Of a stretch of 64,000 bases of DNA, positions 48,876 to 55,951 are shown one piece after another. A program made the translations under genes and the position numbers. Below the pieces are notes generated by a model that searched no databases, had not been told where the DNA came from, and saw nothing but the letters and a program-made list of their open reading frames with translations. The stretch comes from Nocardioides cavernae (GTDB lineage: Bacteria; Actinomycetota; Actinomycetes; Propionibacteriales; Nocardioidaceae): the NCBI RefSeq assembly GCF_016907475.1, contig NZ_JAFBCA010000001.1, positions 1,488,001 to 1,552,000 on the forward strand. The letters run 5' to 3'. The stretch's first letter is position 1, and every line of letters begins with the position of its first letter.

Positions 48876-50161
48876 CGACACCCCACGACGTCCTTCTTCC
48901 CCGCTCCGTTCCTCCGAACAACGCCGCGGGAACCCCGACGTCCTACGACGGCCCTGCGCAAGAGACCGTGCCGGTGCTGTCCCACGACGCGGCGATCGCG
49001 GTCGCCACGGAGATCGCCGCCGAGCTCGCAGCCACGTCGCTCGAGCGCGACCGCGACCGCCTGCTCCCCGGGCGCGAGCTGGACCGCCTCTCGGCCTCCG
49101 GCCTGCTCGCGGTCACGGTGCCGACCGAGCACGGTGGCGCCGGGCTCCCGGTCGAGACGCTGGCCGAGGTGTTCCGCATCCTCGCGAGCGGCGACCCGAG
49201 CGTGGCCCAGGTGCCGAACAGCCACTTCGTGTACGTCAACGCACTGCGCCACCAGGGCACGCCCGAGCAGCGGTGGTTCTTCTTCCGTGAGGTGCTGACC
49301 GGCAAGCGTTTCGGCAACGCGCAGTCCGAGGTCGGCACCAAGCACGTGCGCGACATCCGCACCGCGCTCACGCCGGCCGGCAACGGGCGCTGGACGCTCA
49401 GCGGCACCAAGGGCTACAGCACCGGCGCTCTCTTCGCCGACTGGATCCCGGTGCTCGCCCGACAGGACACGCTGGCCGCCCCCGGCACCGGTCCGCTCCA
49501 CGTGGCCTGGGTCGAGCGCCAGGCCCCCGGCGTCAGCGTCACCGACGACTGGAACGGGATGGGCCAGCGCACGACGGCCAGCGGCACCGTGCAGCTGGAC
49601 CAGGTCGAGGTGACCGCCGACCGGATCACGCCCTACCACCTGACCTTCGAGGGTCCGCAGACCTACGGCGCCTTCGCGCAGGTGCTGCACGCCGCCCTCG
49701 ACGTCGGCATCGCCCGCGCCGCGCTCACCGAGGCCGCCGAGTTCGTCCGCACCAGGTCGCGTCCCTACCCCGACGCCGGCGTGGACCGGGCGGCCGACGA
49801 CCCGCTCGTCGTGCAGGCGCTCGGCGAGATGGAGCTCGACGTTCGCGCCTCGGAGGCGCTGCTGCGCGAAGCCGCCCGGGCCGTCGACGCGGCCGACGCC
49901 GACCTCACCGCCGACAGCGCGGCGACCGCGAGCCTGGCGGTGGCCGCCGTACGAGCCCACTCGGCGCGGGTGTCCGTCGAGGTGTCGAGCCGGCTCTTCG
50001 AGGTGTCCGGCACGCGCTCTGCCCTCGACTCGCTCAACCTCGACCGCCACTGGCGCAACGCCCGCACCCACACCCTGCACGACCCGGCCGCCTGGAAGGT
50101 GCAGCACCTCGGCAGGTACGTCGCCGACGGCACGCCGCCGCCCAACCACGGCCAGCTCTGA
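48872..50161 (+). CDS. Acyl-CoA-dehydrogenase-fold monooxygenase (SfnC-like), second copy
   Basis: A 429-residue relative of the protein at 46193. ATVPTEHGGAGLPVETLAEVFRI-like helices, FGNAQSEVGTKHVRDI, TLSGTKGYSTGALFADWIPV, DDWNGMGQRTTASGTVQLD and LDRHWRNARTHTLHDP are conserved. ATG 48872 overlaps the sfnG stop (ATGA). The first 22 residues (MTTPHDVLLP...NNAAGTP) come from the palindromic element and are not conserved with the homologue; the native start may have been further in, for example a GTG near 48967. Confidence 0.85.
   Translation: MTTPHDVLLPRSVPPNNAAGTPTSYDGPAQETVPVLSHDAAIAVATEIAAELAATSLERDRDRLLPGRELDRLSASGLLAVTVPTEHGGAGLPVETLAEVFRILASGDPSVAQVPNSHFVYVNALRHQGTPEQRWFFFREVLTGKRFGNAQSEVGTKHVRDIRTALTPAGNGRWTLSGTKGYSTGALFADWIPVLARQDTLAAPGTGPLHVAWVERQAPGVSVTDDWNGMGQRTTASGTVQLDQVEVTADRITPYHLTFEGPQTYGAFAQVLHAALDVGIARAALTEAAEFVRTRSRPYPDAGVDRAADDPLVVQALGEMELDVRASEALLREAARAVDAADADLTADSAATASLAVAAVRAHSARVSVEVSSRLFEVSGTRSALDSLNLDRHWRNARTHTLHDPAAWKVQHLGRYVADGTPPPNHGQL
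48877..48938 (+). repeat. Intercistronic palindromic element, copy 2
   Basis: Same element as at 10597-10664, with a small deletion in the loop. Left arm begins CCCCACGACGT at 48881; the right arm CGAACAACGCCGCGGG is at 48915-48930. It starts just behind the sfnG stop and is translated as the N-terminus of the next protein, in the same frame as in copy 1. Confidence 0.85.
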
Positions 50162-50180
50162 CCCCGCGAAAGGATCATCG

Positions 50181-51323
50181 ATGAAGTTCCACTGGTTCCT
50201 GCCCACCAACGGCGGCGACGGCCGGCAGGTCGTCAGCGGCGGCCACGGCGTCTCCCACGGCGCCGGCGGACGCCCCGCGAGCGTCCCCTACCTCGGGCAG
50301 ATCGCCCGCAGCGCCGAGCAGCTCGGCTTCGAGGCCGCGCTGACGCCGACCGGCGCCTGGTGCGAGGACGCGTGGCTGACCACCGCGATGCTGGCGCCGC
50401 TGTCCGAGCGGCTGAAGTTCCTCGTCGCCTTCCGGCCGGGGATGACTTCGCCGACGCTCGCCGCCCAGATGGCCGCCACCTTCCAGAACCTCTCCGGCGG
50501 CCGGCTGCTGCTCAACGTGGTGACCGGGGGCGAGTCCCACGAGCAGCGCGCCTACGGCGACTTCCTCGACAAGGACGAGCGCTACGAGCGCTGCGACGAG
50601 TTCCTCGAGATCGTCCGGCGGCTCTGGACCGGCGACGAGGTCACCTTCGCCGGCCGCCACCTGCGGGTGGAGCAGGCGCGCCTGCAGCAGCTGCCCGACC
50701 CTGTCCCGGAGATCTACTTCGGCGGCTCGTCGCCCGCCGCCGGCCTCGTGTCCGCCAAGCACGCCGACGTCTACCTCACCTGGGGCGAGCCGCCGGCCGC
50801 CGTGGCGAAGAAGATCGCGTGGATCCGCGAGCTCGCCGAGAAGCAGGGCCGCGAGGTGCGCTTCGGCATCCGCATGCACACCATCAACCGAGACACCTCC
50901 GAGGAGGCGTGGGCCGAGGCCGACCGCCTGCTCGAGGGCATCGACGACGCCGAGATCCGCCGTGTGCAGGAGGGCCTGAAGAGGTCGGAGTCCGTCGGCC
51001 AGCAGAACATGCTCGCCCTCAACAACGGCTCGCGCGACGGCCTGGAGATCCACCCCAACGTCTGGGCCGGCGTCGGCCTGGTCCGCGGCGGGGCCGGCAC
51101 CGCGCTCGTCGGCAGCCACGAGGAGGTGGCTGACCGGGTCGAGGAGTACGCCGCGCTCGGCATCGAGGAGTTCGTGCTCTCGGCCTACCCGCACCTCGAG
51201 GGCGCCTACCACTTCGGCGAGGGCGTGCTCCCGATCCTGGCGAAGCGCGGCCTGTGGACCAACCCGGCCCCGGTCGCCGCCAGCGCGTCCGTGCCCTTCG
51301 GCGGCCAGCGGGCCGCCTCGTGA
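50181..51323 (+). CDS. ssuD: FMNH2-dependent alkanesulfonate monooxygenase
   Basis: A 380-residue SsuD/MsuD-type LLM enzyme that releases sulfite from alkanesulfonates. MKFHWFLPTNGGDGR opening, GFEAALTPTGAWCEDAW (active-site Cys), KFLVAFRPGMTSPTLAAQM, LLLNVVTGGE, and EIYFGGSSPAAGLVSAKHADVYLTWGE are all canonical. A GAAAGG site precedes ATG 50181. Its stop overlaps the next start (GTGA), the FMN reductase that would supply reduced flavin. Whether it prefers methanesulfonate or longer chains cannot be told. Confidence 0.93.
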   Translation: MKFHWFLPTNGGDGRQVVSGGHGVSHGAGGRPASVPYLGQIARSAEQLGFEAALTPTGAWCEDAWLTTAMLAPLSERLKFLVAFRPGMTSPTLAAQMAATFQNLSGGRLLLNVVTGGESHEQRAYGDFLDKDERYERCDEFLEIVRRLWTGDEVTFAGRHLRVEQARLQQLPDPVPEIYFGGSSPAAGLVSAKHADVYLTWGEPPAAVAKKIAWIRELAEKQGREVRFGIRMHTINRDTSEEAWAEADRLLEGIDDAEIRRVQEGLKRSESVGQQNMLALNNGSRDGLEIHPNVWAGVGLVRGGAGTALVGSHEEVADRVEEYAALGIEEFVLSAYPHLEGAYHFGEGVLPILAKRGLWTNPAPVAASASVPFGGQRAAS

Positions 51324-51838
51324 ACAACAGAGTCGCCGTCGTGGTCGGCAACCCCAAGCCACGCTCCCGCACGTACGAGTCCGCACTGATCCTCGCCGAC
51401 CGGCTCGGTGGTGCCGACCTCGTGGTCGACCTCGCCGACCATGCCTCGGAGCTCTTCGACTGGGCTGCGCCACGCGTCACCGAGCTGGTCGAGGAGGTCG
51501 CCTCCAGCCTGGTCGTGGTCGTCGCCAGCCCGACCTACAAGGCGACCTACACCGGGCTGCTCAAGGCGTTCCTCGACCGCTTCCCCCACCAGGGGCTCGG
51601 CGGCGTGACCGCGATCCCGCTGATGCTCGGCGCGTCGCCGGTGCACTCGCTCGCCACCGAGCACGGGCTCCGCCCGCTCCTCGTCGAGCTGGGCGCGTCC
51701 GTGCCGACCCGCGGGCTCTACGTCCTCGACTCCGAGCACGACCGGCCCGAGACGTACGACGCGTGGTTCGCCACCGCTCAGCAGCTCCTGCCGACCCTGC
51801 CCGCTCCCGCCCCCTCCCTGGAGGTGTCGTCCGCATGA
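51320..51838 (+). CDS. NAD(P)H-dependent FMN reductase (SsuE/MsuE-like)
   Basis: A 172-residue flavodoxin-like reductase: VAVVVGNPKPRSRTYESAL (residues about 4-22), ELFDWAAPRV, and VVASPTYKATYTGLLKAFLDRFPHQGLGGVTAIPLML are SsuE-type signatures. It provides FMNH2 to the monooxygenases SfnG, SsuD and the SfnC-like proteins. GTG 51320 overlaps the ssuD stop. The earlier frame start at 51254 lies inside ssuD and is less likely. Confidence 0.9.
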   Translation: MNNRVAVVVGNPKPRSRTYESALILADRLGGADLVVDLADHASELFDWAAPRVTELVEEVASSLVVVVASPTYKATYTGLLKAFLDRFPHQGLGGVTAIPLMLGASPVHSLATEHGLRPLLVELGASVPTRGLYVLDSEHDRPETYDAWFATAQQLLPTLPAPAPSLEVSSA

Positions 51839-52461
51839 CCGCACACGCCCACCCGCACCACGCGTCCGTCCCGGCCATCGACCAGCGCGCCCTGCGCGAC
51901 GCCTTCGGCGCCTTCCCCTCCGGGGTCGTCGCCGTCGCGGCGTCGGTGAAGGGACAGCTGACCGGGATCGCCGCGTCGTCGTTCACCTCCGTGAGCATCG
52001 ACCCGCCGCTCGTGTCGTTCTCCATCGCCACCTCGAGCTCCACCTGGCCGCTGCTGCGTGAGGCCGAGCACCTCGGCATCAGCGTGCTGGCCGACCACCA
52101 CGACGCGGTGTGCCGGCAGCTGGCCGGCCCGCGCGAGGAGCGCTTCGACGGCCTGCCGTTCAAGGTCACCGGCAACGGGGCGGTGCTGCTCGACGAGGCC
52201 GTCGCGACCTACGACTGCTCCCTGCACGAGGAGGTCGTCGCCGGCGACCACGTCATCGTGCTGCTCGAGGTGCACGACGTCGGCGGGGGAGACGGCGAGC
52301 ACCCTCTCGTGTTCCACCGCTCGGCCTTCGCCAAGCTGCACCGCGACGACCTCGACCCCGCCCGCCTCGACGGCCGGATCAACGGCGCCGAGGTCGACCG
52401 GGGCACCCGCGAGTCCGACTCCGCCACCGCGTCACGCGACGACGCGGAGGACGCCGCATGA
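51835..52461 (+). CDS. Flavin reductase (HpaC/DszD-like split-barrel)
   Basis: A 208-residue FMN-binding split-barrel reductase: LRDAFGAFPSGVVAVAASVKGQLTGIAASSFTSVSIDPPLVSFSI and the later TYDCSLHEEVVAGDHVIVLLEVHDV are family hallmarks. It is a second, structurally unrelated source of reduced flavin in the operon. ATG 51835 overlaps the previous stop (ATGA); the earlier in-frame start at 51763 lies within the SsuE-like gene. The C-terminal 25 residues are acidic and non-conserved. Confidence 0.9.
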   Translation: MTAHAHPHHASVPAIDQRALRDAFGAFPSGVVAVAASVKGQLTGIAASSFTSVSIDPPLVSFSIATSSSTWPLLREAEHLGISVLADHHDAVCRQLAGPREERFDGLPFKVTGNGAVLLDEAVATYDCSLHEEVVAGDHVIVLLEVHDVGGGDGEHPLVFHRSAFAKLHRDDLDPARLDGRINGAEVDRGTRESDSATASRDDAEDAA

Positions 52462-53882
52462 TGAACACCCCACGACCTTCTTCGCCTCCCCCGCTCCGCT
52501 CCTCCGCCGAACAACGCCGCGGGGACCCCAAGAACAAGGGCAAGCACACCGGCGTGGCCGCCGACGTACCCCCGTCCCCGCGCCGCGTCGCACTGGCCTC
52601 GGCCGTCGGCGCCACGATCGAGTGGTACGACTTCTTCCTCTACGGCACCGCCGCCGCAGTGGTCTTCGACAAGCTCTACTTCAACGGCCTGGACGGACCG
52701 GCCGCGCAGTTCGCGGCCTTCGCGACCTTCGCCGTCGGGTTCTTCGCCCGACCGATCGGCGGCCTGATCTTCGGCCACTACGGCGACCGCATCGGGCGCA
52801 AGCAGATGCTCCTGCTGACCCTGGTCATCATGGGCGTCGGCACCGCGCTGATCGGCATGCTGCCGACCTACGACCAGATCGGCGTCTGGGCGCCGATCGC
52901 CCTGGTGCTGCTGCGGGTGCTGCAGGGCATCGGCGTGGGCGGTGAGTACGGCGGCGCGGTGCTGCTCGCCGTGGAGTACGCCCCTGCCGAGCGCCGAGGC
53001 TTCTACGGCAGCTTCGCCCACATCGGCGTGCCCGGCGGGCTCGTCCTGGCCGCCGGCGCCTTCTCCCTGGCCGGGATGCTGCCCGAGGAGGCCTTCCTCG
53101 CCTGGGGCTGGCGCGCCTGCTTCCTGGTGAGCATCGCGCTGCTCGGCATCGGCGCCTACATCCGACTTTCCGTCATGGAGACCCCGGAGTTCGCCAAGGT
53201 CCAGGAGCGCAAGGAGATCTCGCGACTCCCGCTGCGCGACCTGCTGCGTGAGCAGCCCCGGCCGCTGCTGCTCGGCATGGGCACGCGCTACATCGAGGGC
53301 TTCACCTTCAACCTCTTCTCGGTCTACCTGCTCGCCTACGTGGCGACCAACCTCGAGCTGCCGCGCAGCTGGGCCCTGGACGCGATCCTGGTCGGGGCGG
53401 CGCTCGGGGTCGTGCTGGTGCCGATCGCCGGAGCGCTGAGCGACCGGGTGGGGCGCAAGCCGGTCTACCGGGTGGGGGCCTGGATCGGCCTGCTGTTCGC
53501 CTTCCCGGCGGCCTTCCTCGTGCAGACCGAGAACCGCTGGGCCATCTCGCTCGTCTTCGTCGTCGGCCTCGGCGTCATCTACGGGACGGTCTACGGGCCG
53601 CTCGCTGCCTTCTGGTCCGAGCTGTTCGACACCCGGTACCGCTACACCGCCCTCAGCACGCTCTACCAGGTCTCCGGCATCCTCGCGTCCGGGCTGACGC
53701 CGCTCATCGCGGCGTGGTTGGTCACCCGCGGTGACGGGACCCTGTGGTGGGTCGCGACCTACAACGTGGCGGTCGCCGTGATCTCGCTGACCTGCGCGCG
53801 GTTCCTGCCCGAGACCCGCGGCCGTGGACTCGACAGCGCCGATCCGACGCTGGAGCCCGTCCCCGAGGGCGTCCCGGCCTGA
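52458..53882 (+). CDS. MFS transporter of the metabolite:H+ symporter (MHS) family
   Basis: A 474-residue, 12-helix MHS transporter. ALASAVGATIEWYDFFLYGTAAAVVF opens TM1, ARPIGGLIFGHYGDRIGRKQ is the loop 2-3 signature, and GIGVGGEYGGAVLLAVEYAP is the MHS motif in TM5. ATG 52458 overlaps the previous stop (ATGA). Residues 2-25 are encoded by the third palindromic element, in a frame different from copies 1 and 2, and look unlike a normal MHS N-terminus. GTG 52554 is an alternative start. As last gene of the operon it may import the sulfonate or sulfone substrate. Confidence 0.9.
   Translation: MMNTPRPSSPPPLRSSAEQRRGDPKNKGKHTGVAADVPPSPRRVALASAVGATIEWYDFFLYGTAAAVVFDKLYFNGLDGPAAQFAAFATFAVGFFARPIGGLIFGHYGDRIGRKQMLLLTLVIMGVGTALIGMLPTYDQIGVWAPIALVLLRVLQGIGVGGEYGGAVLLAVEYAPAERRGFYGSFAHIGVPGGLVLAAGAFSLAGMLPEEAFLAWGWRACFLVSIALLGIGAYIRLSVMETPEFAKVQERKEISRLPLRDLLREQPRPLLLGMGTRYIEGFTFNLFSVYLLAYVATNLELPRSWALDAILVGAALGVVLVPIAGALSDRVGRKPVYRVGAWIGLLFAFPAAFLVQTENRWAISLVFVVGLGVIYGTVYGPLAAFWSELFDTRYRYTALSTLYQVSGILASGLTPLIAAWLVTRGDGTLWWVATYNVAVAVISLTCARFLPETRGRGLDSADPTLEPVPEGVPA
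52464..52530 (+). repeat. Intercistronic palindromic element, copy 3
   Basis: Arms 52468-52484 (CCCCACGACCTTCTTCG) and 52508-52524 (CGAACAACGCCGCGGGG, identical to copy 1). Differences from copy 1 lie mostly in the loop. It starts 2 bases after the flavin reductase stop and supplies the N-terminus of the transporter. Confidence 0.85.
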
Positions 53883-53899
53883 GGGTGCACACTGACTGA

Positions 53900-53991
53900 C
53901 GCGTAGACACGCGGACAGAACCCTCGGCCGGACTCCCGTCCCACGCCTGGCGCCGCAGGCGTGGGACGGGTCGTGTCCGCGCGTCTACGCG
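53900..53991. terminator. Large two-part palindrome after the sulfur operon
   Basis: Outer arms CGCGTAGACACGCGGACA (53900-53917) and its complement at 53974-53991 with one mismatch. Inner hairpin CCCGTCCCACGCCTG (53935-53949) / CAGGCGTGGGACGGG (53956-53970), perfect 15 bp, 6-base loop. It lies between convergent genes and includes the stop codon of the DUF4349 gene, so it probably works as a terminator in both directions. Confidence 0.75.
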
Positions 53992-54965
53992 GCGGGCGTT
54001 CGCGACGCGGCGGTCCGGCGACGGCGTACGACGAGCCAGACCGGCAGCCCGAACACTGCGGCCACCGCGGCGAAGGGCAGCAGCGCGCCGACCATCGTGG
54101 TCACGATGGTGAACAGCGTCCCCATGGCCTTCGAGCCGCCGTCGAGCCCGGCGAGGAATCCCGTCGGCCGCTCCTCCTCGGGCTCGTCCTCGACGACCTG
54201 GTGGGTGGTGATGTCGACCGTGATGGTCGACAGCGAGGTCTGGTCGGCCAGCCACGACTGCTGGGACTTCAGCGAGTCCAGCTCGGCCTGCCGGCCGGTG
54301 AGCTGCGACTCGATCCAGATGACGTCCTTGAGGTCGCGGGCGTCGGCGAGCAACAGCTCGACGCGTCGCAGGCTGGCCTCCTGTGCGCGGACGCGGGCGC
54401 CGTTGTCGATGACCTGGGTGGTGACGTCGTCGGAGCCGCGGTCGGACGAGCGCAGCACTCCGACCTGCTCCAGCGCGGACATCGTCTCGCCGAACTTCCG
54501 GCTCGGCACCCGCACCACCATCCGCACGTAGGAGGTGTCACCCTCGGCGTCGGTCTCGGTGGTCTCGTCGGTGATCTCGCCGCCCTGCGCGTCGACGACG
54601 CGCTGCACGTCCTGGCGAGTCGCCCGGACGTCCTCGCCGGCGAGCGAGACGGTGCCGCTCGAGATGACCGAGCGCTGCAGCTCGGGGGTGGTCGGGCCGT
54701 CCTGCCCGCTCGAGGCTTCGGACGACCCACCCGTGGAGTCGTCCGACGAGCCGCCGGCGTCCGACTGCGTAGCGGACCGTCCGGCGCCACTCTCCGATGA
54801 GCTCCCGGACGAGCTCCCGGCCGTGTCGCTGGACGTCTCGCTCGAGACGTCCCCGGAGACGGCGTCGCTGCCGCTGTCGTCGGCGGAGCAGGCGGCCAGC
54901 AGGGCCGTCATGGTGAGGGCGGTGAGGAGTCCCGCGGTGCGGGAGCGGGTCGCGGTGAGGGTCAT
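53985..54965 (-). CDS. DUF4349 lipoprotein
   Basis: A 326-residue lipoprotein. Lipobox LAAC (Cys near 26), a Ser/Gly/Asp-rich linker to about residue 95, then DUF4349: RSVISSGTVSLAGEDVRATRQDVQRVVDAQGGEI, RVPSRKFGETMSALEQVG, a long coiled-coil (RVRAQEASLRRVELLLADARDLKDVIWIESQLTGRQAELDSLKSQ), and a C-terminal membrane helix (TIVTTMVGALLPFAAVAAVFGLPVWLVV). Function is unknown. Its TAG stop is in the arm of the palindrome after the sulfur operon. Confidence 0.88.
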   Translation of the reverse strand: MTLTATRSRTAGLLTALTMTALLAACSADDSGSDAVSGDVSSETSSDTAGSSSGSSSESGAGRSATQSDAGGSSDDSTGGSSEASSGQDGPTTPELQRSVISSGTVSLAGEDVRATRQDVQRVVDAQGGEITDETTETDAEGDTSYVRMVVRVPSRKFGETMSALEQVGVLRSSDRGSDDVTTQVIDNGARVRAQEASLRRVELLLADARDLKDVIWIESQLTGRQAELDSLKSQQSWLADQTSLSTITVDITTHQVVEDEPEEERPTGFLAGLDGGSKAMGTLFTIVTTMVGALLPFAAVAAVFGLPVWLVVRRRRTAASRTPAA

Positions 54966-55023
54966 GGCCGTCCGACGCCGCCGCCGCGCGGGCCGGTTCC
55001 GGCCGTGACTGAACTGTGACGCG

Positions 55024-55896
55024 TCAGGCCTTCTTGCTCGACGCCCGCTTGGCGGTGCGCTTGGTGGTGGTGACCTTCGGCGGCGCCGCCTTGGGCGGTG
55101 CCTGGGTGGGCGCCTCCTTGTCGGGCACGTTCTTGTCAGGCGCCTTCCGGCCGGTCGGCTTGTGGCCCTTGAGCCGCACCCGCAGCGCGTTGCCGTTGCC
55201 GGAGGTCTCCAGGTAGGGCTGGGCGGTGATGAGGGTGCTCAGCCGCGCGCCCGGACCGGCGAAGTTTCGCGCGTCGAAGGACGGGTGGGTGCGGACCAGC
55301 TGGTTGCCCAGGGCGGGGAGGAGCGCCCAACCCTCGTCGTCGGAGACCGCGTTGACCGCGCGGGTGAGCGCGCTCTGCAGGTTGATCGAGGGGGTGTCCG
55401 CCTCGCCCGCGTCGTCGGCGTCGTCGTCGGCGTCCTCGCCGTCGCCGGGCCGGTCGGCGACCACCGCGAGGTCGATGAACTTGTCGCAGGCGTTGCGCAG
55501 CGACTCCGGCGCCTTGTTCTCCCCGAGCACGTAGACCTTCTTGCCCGACTCGCGCAGGCGGTGGGCGAGGCTGGTGAAGTCGCTGTCGCTGGTGACCAGC
55601 GCGAACGCCTCGACGTTGCCGTCGTACAGCAGGTCCATCGCGTCGATCACGAGCGCGAGGTCGGTGGAGTTCTTGCCGGACGTGTAGGCGTTCTGGTGCA
55701 TCGCGCGCAGGCCGAGGCGGTTGAGCTTGCGCGCCCACTGGGTGAGGTGCGGGTTGGTCCAGTCGCCGTACACGCGCCGGATCGTCGGGTCGCCGTACTT
55801 CGCGACCTCGCCCAGCACCTCGTCTGCATAGGCCGGCCGCGTGTTGTCGGCGTCGATCATCACCGCGATCCGGTCGGCGGCTGCGTGGGACTCCAT
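55024..55896 (-). CDS. NYN domain ribonuclease-like protein with OST-HTH-like region
   Basis: A 290-residue protein. The NYN/PIN-like domain (about 9-145) has IAVMIDADNTRP with Asp15 and Asp17, NSTDLALVIDAMDLLY, and VTSDSDFTSLAHRLRESGKKVYVLGE, the metal-binding acidic set of LabA/NYN nucleases. A central acidic linker is followed by a region (about 170-245) that looks like the OST-HTH/LOTUS RNA-binding fold (GWALLPALGNQLVRTHPSFDARNFAG). The C-terminus is Lys/Pro/Thr-rich, suggesting nucleic acid contact. It probably acts on RNA; the target is unknown. Leaderless -10 upstream. Confidence 0.85.
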   Translation of the reverse strand: MESHAAADRIAVMIDADNTRPAYADEVLGEVAKYGDPTIRRVYGDWTNPHLTQWARKLNRLGLRAMHQNAYTSGKNSTDLALVIDAMDLLYDGNVEAFALVTSDSDFTSLAHRLRESGKKVYVLGENKAPESLRNACDKFIDLAVVADRPGDGEDADDDADDAGEADTPSINLQSALTRAVNAVSDDEGWALLPALGNQLVRTHPSFDARNFAGPGARLSTLITAQPYLETSGNGNALRVRLKGHKPTGRKAPDKNVPDKEAPTQAPPKAAPPKVTTTKRTAKRASSKKA

Positions 55897-55902
55897 GCGT
55901 GC

Positions 55903-55908
55903 AGCCTA
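55903..55908 (-). promoter_or_regulatory. -10 box of a leaderless promoter (NYN gene)
   Basis: TAGGCT on the minus strand, 6 bases before ATG 55896. Confidence 0.55.
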
Positions 55909-55939
55909 GGGCGCGCCCGAGCGTCGCCACCTCCTCTGG

Positions 55940-55945
55940 CAGGGT
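55940..55945 (+). promoter_or_regulatory. Possible -10 box of cgoX
   Basis: CAGGGT, 6 bases before GTG 55952; same spacing as other leaderless starts. Confidence 0.4.
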
Positions 55946-55951
55946 GGTGGC

